NCBI GenBank assembly: GCA_902762785.1
Contig: CACWPL010000027.1
Location: 1 to 41,691, forward strand
DNA: 41,691 nucleotides
Direction of reading: 5' to 3'
From: an uncultured Ruminococcus sp.
Lineage (GTDB): Bacteria; Bacillota; Clostridia; Oscillospirales; Ruminococcaceae
Shown here: positions 1-8,555 of the stretch, one piece after another
Layout of the letters: each line of letters begins with the position of its first letter
How positions within the stretch are numbered: the stretch's first letter is position 1
Notes under the pieces: generated by a model
The model's input: only the letters and a program-made list of their open reading frames with translations
Told to the model about the DNA's origin: nothing
Databases searched by the model: none
Position numbers and translations under genes: made by a program

Positions 1-455
1 CTTTGAGGACGCCTCCTTTTGCACATGCCGCGCCGTCACTTTGCGGGCGGTGTCATGTGCGGGATGTCGCGCTTGAAAGCTCCGCGGCGGCTTTGAGAAC
101 GTCCCCTTTTGCACATGCAGCGCCGTCACTTTGCGGGCAGTGTCATGTGCGGGATGTCGCGCTTGAAAGCGCCGCGGCGGATCTGGGGGTGCCGTTGTTT
201 ACGCGCGACATCCCGTCTTTTCCACACGCCACCACGTCTCTCTTCGGGACAGCGATACGCACGGGATGCCGCGATTTAAAGCGACGATGGCATCATTTAG
301 GGTGCCGTTTTTTGCACAAGGGACCCTATCCTTTTTAAGGGTACGGTGTCATGTGCGGGATGTCGTTCTTGAAAGCGGTGCAGGTTTGGGGGCGCCGTGA
401 TCTTACACACACCGCCCCGTCTCATTCGGGTGACAGCCCCGTGTACAGACCGCGG
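1..455. repeat. Intergenic imperfect tandem repeats, about 90-bp unit
   Basis: Two adjacent 90-bp units (1-90 and 91-180) differ at only about six positions. A third, diverged and longer copy follows (181-290), and part of a fourth lies around 346-382, recognisable by the shared core around GTCATGTGCGGGATGTCG. Each well-kept unit has short inverted arms (GCACATG and CATGTGC about 30 bases apart), so transcripts could fold. Open frames through here have no plausible start or composition and I do not call them genes. The array starts at or before the window edge. It lies downstream of the minus-strand ligase gene and I see no clear terminator there. Confidence 0.75.
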
Positions 456-521
456 CGTTCCCCTCTCAGTCGATATGACGCCGTTTCCCTGCGCGGGCGG
501 GCAGGGGGGTTGCGCCCTCCC

Positions 522-1712
522 TCACCCTTGACACCTGCACCGACACGCCCCGCGGATGAGATGCAAAAGGCTCTCCTCGGGCAGATCGGCGAGGATCTCG
601 GCGTAGCGTTCGCCCGTGAGCTTTTGCTGCTCGAACGCGATCACCGCCGCGGCAGCCTCGTCGTCCGCATAATACGCCGCCAGACGGTCGAGGATGTGCG
701 CCGCGTCCGCAAGGACGTCCGCCGTCGGACAGAGCGCGGCCGCCGCCTGGTGCCGCCGGATCGCCCACGCCTGCTGTGCCGGGGTGAACGTGAACTCCGG
801 CTGCACGGCCAGATACCGCAGCAGGAGATGCGCGAAGGTCAGGTCGCGCTCGTCGATGCCGAGGGGGTCGAGCGGGTCGAGGTCGAACATGCGCAGCTCG
901 ATGTGACTGACGCCGCGCGTGAGCAGACCGCCGATCTCGTTGGCACCGAACGGCTTGAGCCGCACGGGCAGATAGAGCTCCGCGGCCGAATAGAGCTGCC
1001 CCTTGCGGACATACTGCTCCATCCCGTCCACGAGCGTCGCAAGGGAGCGGTAGTCGAGGATGGGGCAGAAGCGGTTCCAGTAGCCGCCCGCACCGCTGCG
1101 GGGCGAGGCGTCCTCACAAACGGCGGCATGCCCGCTGCCCAGGCCGCGCACAGGACTCGCCGCTGTCAGCAGGACGAGGAGCCAGCTATGCAGCATCGTC
1201 GCCTTGGCCAGGTGCAGGTAGAAGCGGTCGTGGAAGACCTTGGGCGCCGCAGTCGGGGCGAGCGTCTGCCGCAGCGCCTCGATCGCCTCCTCCGGGAAGG
1301 AGAGGTTGAAGTGGATGCCGGAATAGAGCATCAGACGCTTGCCGTATTTTTCCGCAAGATAGCGCCGATAGACGTTCTTTGCCTCGAGGGGCGGGGCGAA
1401 CTGCGCGATCGGGATGTCGGCCTCATCGGGGACATGGGGCGGCGTGCTGAAGAGCCAGAGCGTCTCGTCCTGCGCCTCGAGCACAGCACGCGCCCGCCGG
1501 TCGAGGTCGCCCAGCGCCTCGCACGCCGCGTGGACAGACGGGCAGGGCGGCGTGATGAGCTCGAGCTGGCACTCACAGAAATCGCGGTCCATGGCGGGAT
1601 CGTGGAAGGGGTGGGGCGTCTGGGCAAGACGGAGGTCACGGCCGAGCCGCAGGGTCTCGCGCTCGATGCCGAAGAGCCCGCCGTCCGGCAGACGGAACGT
1701 CAGGTCGGTCAT
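522..1712 (-). CDS. gshA: Glutamate-cysteine ligase-like protein (GshA/GshF N-domain type)
   Basis: Probable ATP-dependent gamma-glutamylcysteine synthetase, the first step of glutathione or gamma-Glu-Cys synthesis in the cytoplasm. The 396-residue product opens with the family signature GIERETLRL (about residues 15-23), then TPHP, DFCECQLELITPP (about 44-56), an LWLFSTPP block, and YGKRLMLYSGIHFNLSF (about 124-140), which match the ligase core found in GshA and in the N-terminal half of fused GshF. It is shorter than E. coli GshA (about 518) and has no ATP-grasp GshB half; no gshB lies nearby, so the final thiol may be gamma-Glu-Cys. The ATG at 1712 is chosen because AAAGGAG lies 10 bases upstream; an ATG at 1722 is out of frame. 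It has its own promoter, divergent from the 1969 gene. Confidence 0.85.
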   Translation of the reverse strand: MTDLTFRLPDGGLFGIERETLRLGRDLRLAQTPHPFHDPAMDRDFCECQLELITPPCPSVHAACEALGDLDRRARAVLEAQDETLWLFSTPPHVPDEADIPIAQFAPPLEAKNVYRRYLAEKYGKRLMLYSGIHFNLSFPEEAIEALRQTLAPTAAPKVFHDRFYLHLAKATMLHSWLLVLLTAASPVRGLGSGHAAVCEDASPRSGAGGYWNRFCPILDYRSLATLVDGMEQYVRKGQLYSAAELYLPVRLKPFGANEIGGLLTRGVSHIELRMFDLDPLDPLGIDERDLTFAHLLLRYLAVQPEFTFTPAQQAWAIRRHQAAAALCPTADVLADAAHILDRLAAYYADDEAAAAVIAFEQQKLTGERYAEILADLPEESLLHLIRGACRCRCQG

Positions 1713-1793
1713 GATGGGTCATCTCCTTTGCCGGGGACGTGCCGCCGGCGTCTGCATGTCTGTTATCATAGTAAAACTATAGGATATGTGTCT

Positions 1794-1822
1794 ATTATAC
1801 CACATCACTGCACATTTGTCAA
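1794..1822 (-). promoter_or_regulatory. Sigma-A promoter of the gshA-like gene
   Basis: Read on the minus strand: TTGACA (1817-1822), 17-base spacer, TATAAT (1794-1799), with an extended ATGTGG just before the -10. Both hexamers are exact consensus. The leader to the start at 1712 is about 75 nt. Confidence 0.85.
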
Positions 1823-1881
1823 GTACACAGCACGCACATGCCCTTTTTCAGACGGATCTGCGCAGATCTCGCAAAAAACAC

Positions 1882-1910
1882 TTGCCATCTTCCGTCAAAT
1901 GTGCTATAAT
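1882..1910 (+). promoter_or_regulatory. Sigma-A promoter of the 1969-3754 unit
   Basis: TTGCCA (1882-1887), 17-base spacer, TATAAT (1905-1910), preceded by TGTGC (extended -10). A small G-rich hairpin (1930-1938 with 1942-1948, two bases bulged) follows in the leader before the ribosome binding site AAGGAGGA at 1953-1960. Confidence 0.85.
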
Positions 1911-1968
1911 AAAAATAGTTCACCATGTTCCGGGGGAGATGCTCCCGGTGAGAAGGAGGAGATGGATC

Positions 1969-2202
1969 ATGATGGATCCTTTCAAGATGATGCACATCAA
2001 GCCCGCGCTCGAGCAGTTCGCGGAGCGCCACCCGAAGTTCGTGCAGTTCCTCGGCTATGCCTCTGCGGCATTGCAGGAGGGGAGCCTGCTGGAGATCAGC
2101 ATCAAGGACCCCGAGGGCAAGCGCACAGTCACCAATATGCGCGTAACGCCCGAGGATGCGGAGCTGATGCAGCAGCTCGGCAGTCTGCTGGGCAAAAAAT
2201 GA
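1969..2202 (+). CDS. Small conserved-looking protein of unknown function (77 aa)
   Basis: A 77-residue product that I do not recognise. It starts at ATG 1969, 8 bases after a strong AAGGAGGA; a second ATG follows immediately. The N-terminal half (residues about 1-30) is Met/His/Phe-rich and probably helical. The C-terminal half alternates like a beta strand pair (SLLEISIKDPEGKRTVTNMRV, given in part as LEISIKDPEGKRTVTNM) and ends in a helix and a Lys-Lys tail. No signal peptide or membrane segment is seen, so it should be cytoplasmic. It is first in a three-gene unit with a 117-residue unknown and a membrane GGDEF protein (gaps of 33 and 40 bases), which hints at a signalling link, though this is inference from position only. 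Confidence 0.8.
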   Translation: MMDPFKMMHIKPALEQFAERHPKFVQFLGYASAALQEGSLLEISIKDPEGKRTVTNMRVTPEDAELMQQLGSLLGKK

Positions 2203-2235
2203 CCGAAACACGCATTTGCGATGGGAGGCCAAGCT

Positions 2236-2589
2236 ATGGCAAAGATCGTTAAAATGATCCCCCGCGGGAGGATCACGAACGTGGAGCCGAACGGCTCTGT
2301 CCCCGCCCCTGCGGAATGGAAGGCACGCAAGGCCTATATCGGCCGTGAGGGCGGCGTCTATATCATGGACAGCGGCGAGAAGGCGCCGGGCAAGCATTTC
2401 CTGCTCATGCTCGACTGGCCGAACGCCATGCGCACGTCCTCGGGCGACCTCTATGAGTCGAACGGACGTCTGCGCCTCATCACCCGCCACACCATCTACG
2501 AGATCACGACCCTCGACGGTGTCCTGACCGATGCCAAGATCCGCGGGATGCTCGCGGAGCTCGACCGCTTCGGCGACCACGCGCTCTGA
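2236..2589 (+). CDS. Hypothetical protein (117 aa)
   Basis: A soluble 117-residue protein of unknown function. The ATG at 2236 is preferred over the one at 2221 because GGGAGG (2223-2228) sits 7 bases before it and would be inside the gene otherwise. The sequence looks like a compact beta-rich fold: a basic N-terminus, the stretch AYIGREGGVYIMDSGEKAPG (about 33-52), a HFLLMLDWP segment and a C-terminal helix (AKIRGMLAELDRFG). There is no export signal and no cysteine-rich motif. It sits between the 77-residue unknown gene and the GGDEF gene and is probably cotranscribed from the 1882 promoter. No catalytic motif is visible and I do not assign a role. Confidence 0.8.
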   Translation: MAKIVKMIPRGRITNVEPNGSVPAPAEWKARKAYIGREGGVYIMDSGEKAPGKHFLLMLDWPNAMRTSSGDLYESNGRLRLITRHTIYEITTLDGVLTDAKIRGMLAELDRFGDHAL

Positions 2590-2629
2590 GATCCTCGGAT
2601 GCTGTAAGATAAGGGGGCGATATGTCACG

Positions 2630-3754
2630 ATGGAGCTACAGTCGATCATCGTGGCCAATTCCGTTGGCTTCTTTCTATGCTTCGTGATGCTGGTCAGCAG
2701 CTCGCTGCTGCGGATGCGGCGCCTGCCGAGCGACAAGGTCTTCACGGCCATGATCGCGATCACGGCGGTGTCGTGCCTGGACGAGCTGATCGCCTACACG
2801 ATCGAGGGCGTGCCTTTCTCCGGGGCACAGATGGTCGGGACGCTCGTCAATGCGTTCCTGTACGCCGCCAATGTCACGGTGAGCTATCTTTGGTGCGCCT
2901 ATGTCTATCTGCGGCTCCAGCGCGACGAGGACGTCGACGATGTGTGGCTCATGCGCCTCGCGATCCCCGCAGTGGTGGGCGTGTGCGGCGCGTTCGTGGA
3001 GCTGTTCACCCCGATCCTCTTCCACATCGACGAGACGCTGCATTACCATCGGAACACGTTCGGCAGGGTCTATTTCGCGCTGATGTTCGGCTATCTTGCC
3101 TACAGCGTCCTGATCCGGCACCGGCACTATCTCCGGCGCGGCAAGGTGGACTTCTTCCCCATCTGGATGTTCCTCATCCCCGTGGCCATCGGCGTGACGG
3201 CGCAGTTCCTGGTCTACGGTCTGTCGTTCGGATGGTGCTCCGTGGCGATCGGACTGGTCGGCGTCTACATGAGTCTGCAAAATGAGCTCGCCTACGTCGA
3301 TCCGCTCACGAAGCTCTACAACCGCAATTACCTCGACCACATCCTCGTCGACCTCGCGCGGCGGCGCATCCCCGTCGGCGGCATGATGGTCGACATGGAC
3401 TATTTCAAGCAGATCAACGATTCCTTCGGTCACACCGTCGGCGACCAGGCCCTGACCGAGGCCGCGCACATCCTCAGGACGGCCTCGCCGGAGGACGCGC
3501 TGGTCATCCGGTTCGCGGGCGATGAGTTCATCGTCCTCCACCGGACGGCAGACGAGAAGGAGATGGCGAAGATCGGCGCAGACGTTGAGCAGGCGCTCGC
3601 GTCGTTCAACGAGACGTCCGGCCGCCCGTATCAGCTCTCGTTCTCGTTCGGCACGAGCCTGCGGCCCGCCGACGAGGCCGACCCCGACCGCTTCCTCCGT
3701 GAGATGGACGAGCGGATGTACGCCGTCAAGGCCAAGCGCCATGCGGCAAGATGA
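2630..3754 (+). CDS. Membrane-anchored GGDEF protein (putative diguanylate cyclase)
   Basis: A probable integral membrane signalling enzyme making cyclic di-GMP (or another cyclic dinucleotide) from GTP. Residues 1 to about 215 hold about seven hydrophobic helices without a recognised ligand domain. The GGDEF domain begins at DPLTKLYNRN (about residue 224), includes the metal-binding MVDMDYFKQINDSFGH block, and has AGDEF at 296-300; Ala for the first Gly is tolerated in many active cyclases. The RxxD product-inhibition site five residues upstream of the signature is absent. The ATG at 2630 is the first in-frame start after the previous stop; its ribosome binding site (GGGGG at 2613-2617) is weak and 12 bases away. 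It is last in its unit, before the terminator at 3768. Confidence 0.88.
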   Translation: MELQSIIVANSVGFFLCFVMLVSSSLLRMRRLPSDKVFTAMIAITAVSCLDELIAYTIEGVPFSGAQMVGTLVNAFLYAANVTVSYLWCAYVYLRLQRDEDVDDVWLMRLAIPAVVGVCGAFVELFTPILFHIDETLHYHRNTFGRVYFALMFGYLAYSVLIRHRHYLRRGKVDFFPIWMFLIPVAIGVTAQFLVYGLSFGWCSVAIGLVGVYMSLQNELAYVDPLTKLYNRNYLDHILVDLARRRIPVGGMMVDMDYFKQINDSFGHTVGDQALTEAAHILRTASPEDALVIRFAGDEFIVLHRTADEKEMAKIGADVEQALASFNETSGRPYQLSFSFGTSLRPADEADPDRFLREMDERMYAVKAKRHAAR

Positions 3755-3767
3755 GTCCCACAAAAGC

Positions 3768-3804
3768 GAGCCCCTGCACGAACGACCGTGCAGGGGCTCA
3801 TTTT
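3768..3804. terminator. Bidirectional rho-independent terminator
   Basis: A perfect 13-bp stem (3768-3780 with 3787-3799), 6-base loop. TTTT follows on the plus strand (3801-3804), and on the minus strand the stem is followed by GCTTTTGTG. It serves the GGDEF gene and the convergent gltX. Confidence 0.9.
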
Positions 3805-3831
3805 CCTATCAGCGATGTGCGGGACGATGGC

Positions 3832-5475
3832 TCACGCCCACTTGGACAGACGTGCGCGGGTGATGTCCTCGCCGAGGACGTGGCTGACCTCCCAGATGTC
3901 TGGGGCATTGGCATGGCCGGTGAGGGCGATGCGGAGCATGTTCGTGATGTGGACGATGCTGCCCTTGAACTGGTCGGGGTTTTTCTTATAGTCCTTCGGC
4001 TTGACGGCAAAGCCCAGCTCGGCGGTGATGGCCTTGACCTTGTCGAACCAAACGGCCGAGTCGTCGGCGTGGTCGTAGCGGTCGAGGTACATCTGGAAGA
4101 ACGTTTTGCGGGTGGCCTCGTCGGCCTCCTCCGGCATGGGGTCGGCGGCGATGTCCGCGAAGGTCTCGTCATAATAGAACGCCATGAAATCGCAGGCCTG
4201 CTTCCAGGTCTCGAGGTCGCGGCGCGGCTTGGGGACGCCGCGGCCGATGTTCAGCGCGGCGAGCGTGCGCTCGGGGTACTTGGCGATCAGTGCGGCCTGG
4301 TCGGGGGCATAGGTCTCGCACCACTCCTTCCAGTTGTCGAAGACCTCCTGCGCGGTCATGCGGGAGATGACGTCCTTGGCGATGGAGCGCATCTTGTCGA
4401 GGTCGACGAGCGCGCCGGAATGGCTCATCTTCCCCAGCGAATAGGGGAAGTCCAGATAGCTCGACACCGGGTCGGCGATGCGCCACTCCTCGTAGTTCGA
4501 GTTCAGGATCGTCAGCAGGAACTCCCAAACGGCCTCGCGGCAGATGCCCTCCTGCTGGTAGTAGGCCAGGGCGAGCTCGGGGTCCTTGCGCTTGGAGAGC
4601 TTGCGCTTGCTGCCCTCGTCGAGCTTCATGAGCGTGGCGGTGTGGCAGTAGACGGGCTGCGTCCATCCGAAGACCTTGAACAGCTCCACATGCATCGGCA
4701 GCGACGAGATCCACTCCTCACCGCGGATGACATGGGTCGAGCGCATGAGATGGTCGTCGATGACGTGCGCGAAATGATAGGTCGGGATGCCGTCGCTCTT
4801 GAGGAGGACGAAGTCCATGCCGTTCTCGGGCATCTCGAGCTTGCCGCGGATGGCGTCCTCCACGCAGATGGTCTTGCCGGTGGGGGCGGCCTTGTAGCGC
4901 AGGACATAGGGCAGACCGGCGGCGATGTTCGCGGAGATCTGCTCGATGGTCAGGCTGCGGCTCTTCTCGGCGTACTTGCCGTAGATGCCGGGGTCCTCCT
5001 TGTTGGCGGTCTGCTGGGCACGGATGGCGTCGACCTCCTCGGCGGTCAGGAAGCACGGATAGGCCTTGCCCTCCTGCACGAGCTGCTTGGCGAAGACGTG
5101 GTAGATGGCCTTGCGCTCGCTCTGGCGATAGGGGCCGTAGCTGCCGCTGTCGCCGTCGGCGGTGGCGCCCTCATCGAAATGGACGCCGAAATAATCCATC
5201 GCGTTCAGGATCGTCTCGACGGCCCCGTCTACACGGCGCTTGTCGTCCGTGTCCTCGATGCGCAGGTAGAAGACGCCGCCCGACTGGTGCGCGAGGCGCT
5301 CGCCGATGATGGCGTTGTACAGGTTGCCCAGGTGGATGAAGCCCGTCGGCGAGGGGCCGATGCGCGTCACGAACGCGCCCTCGGGCAGGTCACGCTGCGG
5401 GAACTTGGCCTCCATGTCGGCCGGTGTGGCCGTCACGTCGGGGAAGAGGAGCTCTGCGAGTTCAGTGTAGTTCAT
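3832..5475 (-). CDS. gltX: Glutamyl-tRNA synthetase
   Basis: Class I aminoacyl-tRNA synthetase that charges tRNA with glutamate. The 547-residue protein has the Rossmann fold start TRIGPSPTGFIHLGNLYNA (HIGH-type motif HLGN near residue 48), FYLRIEDTDDKR, and the KMSKS-type loop KLSKRKD (about 290), followed by the helical anticodon-binding region. It is longer than the E. coli enzyme (about 470), as in several Firmicutes. Whether it also mischarges tRNA-Gln (the GatCAB route) cannot be told from sequence here; no gatCAB or glnS is in the window. The start at 5475 has AAAGGAATG upstream. It lies 52 bases after the LacI-type/GGDEF gene on the same strand and may be cotranscribed. Confidence 0.95.
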   Translation of the reverse strand: MNYTELAELLFPDVTATPADMEAKFPQRDLPEGAFVTRIGPSPTGFIHLGNLYNAIIGERLAHQSGGVFYLRIEDTDDKRRVDGAVETILNAMDYFGVHFDEGATADGDSGSYGPYRQSERKAIYHVFAKQLVQEGKAYPCFLTAEEVDAIRAQQTANKEDPGIYGKYAEKSRSLTIEQISANIAAGLPYVLRYKAAPTGKTICVEDAIRGKLEMPENGMDFVLLKSDGIPTYHFAHVIDDHLMRSTHVIRGEEWISSLPMHVELFKVFGWTQPVYCHTATLMKLDEGSKRKLSKRKDPELALAYYQQEGICREAVWEFLLTILNSNYEEWRIADPVSSYLDFPYSLGKMSHSGALVDLDKMRSIAKDVISRMTAQEVFDNWKEWCETYAPDQAALIAKYPERTLAALNIGRGVPKPRRDLETWKQACDFMAFYYDETFADIAADPMPEEADEATRKTFFQMYLDRYDHADDSAVWFDKVKAITAELGFAVKPKDYKKNPDQFKGSIVHITNMLRIALTGHANAPDIWEVSHVLGEDITRARLSKWA

Positions 5476-5527
5476 GGGTAAACATTCCTTTTCTATATGA
5501 TCTTTTTATGGTGAGACCGGGATACGG

Positions 5528-7381
5528 TCATCGCTTGTGGGGCTTGGTGGATTTGTCGGTGTACATCAGCGTATCGGCCTTTTGGAACATCGCCTCGAAG
5601 CCTTCGTTCGGGGAGACATAGATGCCGATGCTCACGGAGACGCGGTAGGGCTTCCTGGAGCGCTTGTTGTACGCCGCGAGCTGCGTGAGGATGCGCCGGC
5701 GGATGACCTCGGCGTCGGCTGCATAGGGCAGCAGCGCGAGCATCTCGTCACCGCCGTAGCGGCAGCAGAGACCGTCGTGACAGGCCTCGTGGAGCGCATC
5801 GGCAGCCACGGCGATGGCATTGTCGCCCTCGGTGTGGCTGAAGTGGTCGTTGATGAACTTGAGCCCGTCGAGGTCACAGAGCACGAGCGTGCGGTGCTCG
5901 ACCGTCTCCTCGGACTCCATCCGTGCGAGGCGGCGCAGGAAGGCGCTGCGGGTGTAGAGGCCGGTGAGGGCGTCGTATCTGTAGGCATCCTCCATGACGG
6001 CGCGCAGATGCTGCTGGTAATGGCGATTCCGGAACCCCGCGACGGCGTTCCCGACGGCCATGGCGCTCTGGTAGATCTTGGCGACGTTCTGCGGCCCGAT
6101 CGTCTCGAAGTGGAAGCAGAGATACCCCAGCGGCACGTCCACCTGACAGATGGCGATGAAGACCACCGGCACGCCGAAGTCCAGCATATCCTTGAGCCGC
6201 GGCACGAACCCGCGCACGGAGATCCAGGTGCCCTCGTTGTCGTGCCAGTCCGAATCGAGGAGGACATACATCTCCTCGCCGAAGGCCGTCTCGGACCAGA
6301 TCTTGGCGGGGTCGAGGGAGAAGTCGAGACATTCGCGCTTGATGAGGCAGCTCATGCAGTAGAAGATGTTGTTATCGTGCATGATCTGGGAGACGGCGGC
6401 GGGCGTCTCGGCGCCCTGGATGAGGGCGGAGAGCTCGCCGAGCTTCTCGTCCTCATTGCGGAAGCGATTGAAGGAATCGTTGATGTTGTTGATAAAGTCC
6501 ACCACGTCCATCTCCGCACGGGGGACACATCCGCAGGACTCGGAGCACAGCAGCTCCGGCACGAGGTCGATGCGCGCCGGGAGGTCGTCAAGACGCTCGA
6601 CGGCGAGGCGGGCGACCGTCCGCGCGAGGAGGGAATAGTCGCTCTTGGCGGAGGTGATCTTGGGGATGGAGTAGCGGATGGCGTCGATGCCGTCGTAGCC
6701 GGTGACGATCACGTCCTGGGGGACGCGGTAGCCGTGGACGTTCAGCTCGACGGCCACGGCGATGGCCATGGTGTCGTTCGCGCAGACGACGGCGCGCGGC
6801 AGACGGTCCTCCTCGATGAGACGCCGGACGGCCTGCCGTGCAGGCTCCGACCAGAAGTCGCCGTAGCTGATGTCGGCATCGGTGAAGGGGATGCCGTGCG
6901 CGGCAAGGACAGAGCGCATCACGTCCTCGCGGGTCTTGGCGAAGGCATTGTCCCGCATCCCGCTGATGAAGTGGAAGGAACGGATGCCGTGGTGCGTGAC
7001 GAGATGCTCGACGACGCTCGCGAAGCCCGCCGCATGGTCGAAGTCGATGCAGCAGCATCCCGGGTGCGTCCCGTTGAGGACGAAGGTGGGGAGGCCCGCG
7101 GCGACCGCACGCGAGCAGAGCCGCTCGAAGCAGTCCGCATCGAGCACCTTGTCGCGCATGATGACGAGCGCGTCGAGGATGGCGGGGTCGGGGAGGTCGA
7201 AGATGCTCTCCTGACCGTGGTCCGAGGCCGTATGCCAGAAGAGATCGGAGCCGGTGCAGAAGACCATGACGCGCCAGCCGTGCGGCCGAAATGCGGCGCC
7301 GAGCGCTTCGATGAACTCCCGCAGCACCTCCTCATGGATGCGCGAGATGAACACCGCGCAGATCTTGTAGCCATGCAGCAT
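5528..7381 (-). CDS. LacI-type ligand-binding domain fused to GGDEF domain
   Basis: A 617-residue soluble protein with no signal peptide or membrane helix. Residues about 5-275 resemble the periplasmic-binding-protein-like sensor of LacI/GalR regulators (KICAVFISRIHEEVLREFIEAL start, FVLNGTHPGCCCIDFDH, AVVCANDTMAIAVAVEL, PQDVIVTGYDGIDA, ITSAKSDYSLLARTVARLAV), but the N-terminal helix-turn-helix is missing. A middle region (about 290-460) looks GAF-like. The GGDEF domain starts near residue 469 (DALTGLYTRS) and carries GGDEM at 543-547 in place of GGDEF; no RxxD inhibition site is seen. A sugar or other small ligand could thus control cyclic-dinucleotide synthesis. AAGGAGGTGG lies before the ATG at 7381, and a good promoter lies just upstream. 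Confidence 0.87.
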   Translation of the reverse strand: MLHGYKICAVFISRIHEEVLREFIEALGAAFRPHGWRVMVFCTGSDLFWHTASDHGQESIFDLPDPAILDALVIMRDKVLDADCFERLCSRAVAAGLPTFVLNGTHPGCCCIDFDHAAGFASVVEHLVTHHGIRSFHFISGMRDNAFAKTREDVMRSVLAAHGIPFTDADISYGDFWSEPARQAVRRLIEEDRLPRAVVCANDTMAIAVAVELNVHGYRVPQDVIVTGYDGIDAIRYSIPKITSAKSDYSLLARTVARLAVERLDDLPARIDLVPELLCSESCGCVPRAEMDVVDFINNINDSFNRFRNEDEKLGELSALIQGAETPAAVSQIMHDNNIFYCMSCLIKRECLDFSLDPAKIWSETAFGEEMYVLLDSDWHDNEGTWISVRGFVPRLKDMLDFGVPVVFIAICQVDVPLGYLCFHFETIGPQNVAKIYQSAMAVGNAVAGFRNRHYQQHLRAVMEDAYRYDALTGLYTRSAFLRRLARMESEETVEHRTLVLCDLDGLKFINDHFSHTEGDNAIAVAADALHEACHDGLCCRYGGDEMLALLPYAADAEVIRRRILTQLAAYNKRSRKPYRVSVSIGIYVSPNEGFEAMFQKADTLMYTDKSTKPHKR

Positions 7382-7430
7382 CCTGTCCCACCTCCTTGCG
7401 CTGACCGCGCCGAATGATACATACTATCTC

Positions 7431-7459
7431 ATTATACCACATGTCTGTGAAAAATGCAA
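7431..7459 (-). promoter_or_regulatory. Sigma-A promoter of the LacI-type/GGDEF gene
   Basis: Minus strand: TTGCAT (7454-7459), 17-base spacer, TATAAT (7431-7436), preceded by ATGTGG. The leader is about 45 nt. Confidence 0.85.
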
Positions 7460-7476
7460 GGTGTAAAAAATGAATT

Positions 7477-8481
7477 TCACGCGACAGGCGGGACGATGTC
7501 CTCCCCGACGGACTGGAGCAGCACTGCATCCGGGTCGAGACCGCAGGCGAGGGCGAGACGGAGCTTGACGAAGGCCGCCGGCGGCGCGAGGCCGTAGAGG
7601 GGCGTCAGGCCGAGGGACTCATAGAGGCGCGTGCTCTCGTAGGAGAGGCCGGGCAGGATGCCGGTGAGCCAGACACGGATGCCGCGGCGCTGCATCTCCC
7701 GATAGAACGCCTGTGCGGCGGGGTCGGCGGTGTTGACGGTGCCGCTGTGGTAGCACCCGAGGAGGACATGCCGCACGTCCTCCCCCACGGTCGGCCACGC
7801 CATCCCCGGGCAGGACGCGAGCCGCAGGATCTGGGGGCAGGACGCATCGAGCGCGGCGGGGAAGAAGGGCGCATGCGTGTCCGGGCGGGCGGCGTAGGCG
7901 GTGCAGGGCGCGAAGGTGCCGTCGTCATAGACATAGCCATAGGGGATGTCCATGAGGCTGTGGACCTGGGCGGAGCAGGCGAGCGCGTCGAGGAGGCGCC
8001 CCGCACGGTGGACGGCCGTCCGGGACTGGCCGGGCCCGCGGTACATCACGAAGCACCCCCGCCCCGCCCGCTGCCGGAGGAACTGCACAGCGGCGTGCAG
8101 GTTCTCGAGGCCGTTGGCGCGGGGGTCGGCGGGGGGATAGTCGCTCGAGACGAGGCAGACCGGGATGCTCCCGCTGCCCATGGCATAGCCGAGCGCGGCG
8201 GCGGTGTAGGGGAGGGTGTCCGTGCCGTGGCAGACGATGACGCCGTCCGTCTCGGTCGTGATGTGCTCGCGGATACAGGCCACGAGCGCGGGCAGCTCCG
8301 CGCCGGTGCTGTTTTCGCTCAGGATGCGGTAGGGGGATGCGGTGCGGTAGTCGAAGTCGATGCCGAAGCGCTCCTGATAGTACGTCAGCAGCGCGTAGGG
8401 GCGGTCGTTCTCTAGCCCGATATAGCCGTCCTGCACGGCCGAGCCGATGGTGCCGCCGGTGAAGAGGATGAGCAGTTCCAT
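7477..8481 (-). CDS. ansA: L-asparaginase, type I
   Basis: Probable cytoplasmic asparaginase (L-asparagine to aspartate and ammonia). The 334-residue protein has both family signatures: FTGGTIGS at about residues 7-14 (nucleophilic Thr) and CHGTDTLPYTAAALGYAM near 84 (second catalytic Thr and Asp), plus VCLVSSDYPPADPRANGLEN typical of the fold. No signal peptide is present, which favours the type I cytoplasmic form; a Glu-tRNA-amidotransferase relative (GatD) is less likely because there is no GatE partner or N-terminal extension. The start at 8481 is preceded by AAGGAGG. It has its own promoter (8511-8539), divergent from aroE. Confidence 0.9.
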   Translation of the reverse strand: MELLILFTGGTIGSAVQDGYIGLENDRPYALLTYYQERFGIDFDYRTASPYRILSENSTGAELPALVACIREHITTETDGVIVCHGTDTLPYTAAALGYAMGSGSIPVCLVSSDYPPADPRANGLENLHAAVQFLRQRAGRGCFVMYRGPGQSRTAVHRAGRLLDALACSAQVHSLMDIPYGYVYDDGTFAPCTAYAARPDTHAPFFPAALDASCPQILRLASCPGMAWPTVGEDVRHVLLGCYHSGTVNTADPAAQAFYREMQRRGIRVWLTGILPGLSYESTRLYESLGLTPLYGLAPPAAFVKLRLALACGLDPDAVLLQSVGEDIVPPVA

Positions 8482-8510
8482 AGGGGACCTCCTTGTGTCT
8501 GTTTTCGTCT

Positions 8511-8539
8511 ATCATAACACATCCGCGCGGCGTTGTCAA
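8511..8539 (-). promoter_or_regulatory. Sigma-A promoter of the asparaginase gene
   Basis: Minus strand: TTGACA (8534-8539), 17-base spacer, TATGAT (8511-8516), preceded by ATGTGT (extended -10). The leader is about 25-30 nt. Confidence 0.85.
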
Positions 8540-8555
8540 ATGGGTAGGGATGTGC

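Noticed and set aside
351-2252. Plus-strand open frame from the repeats through the gshA-like gene
   Set aside because: It is antisense to the ligase gene and crosses two promoters; the real plus gene starts at 1969 in another frame.
3751-5481. Plus-strand open frame across gltX
   Set aside because: Antisense to a complete glutamyl-tRNA synthetase; composition is a shadow of it.
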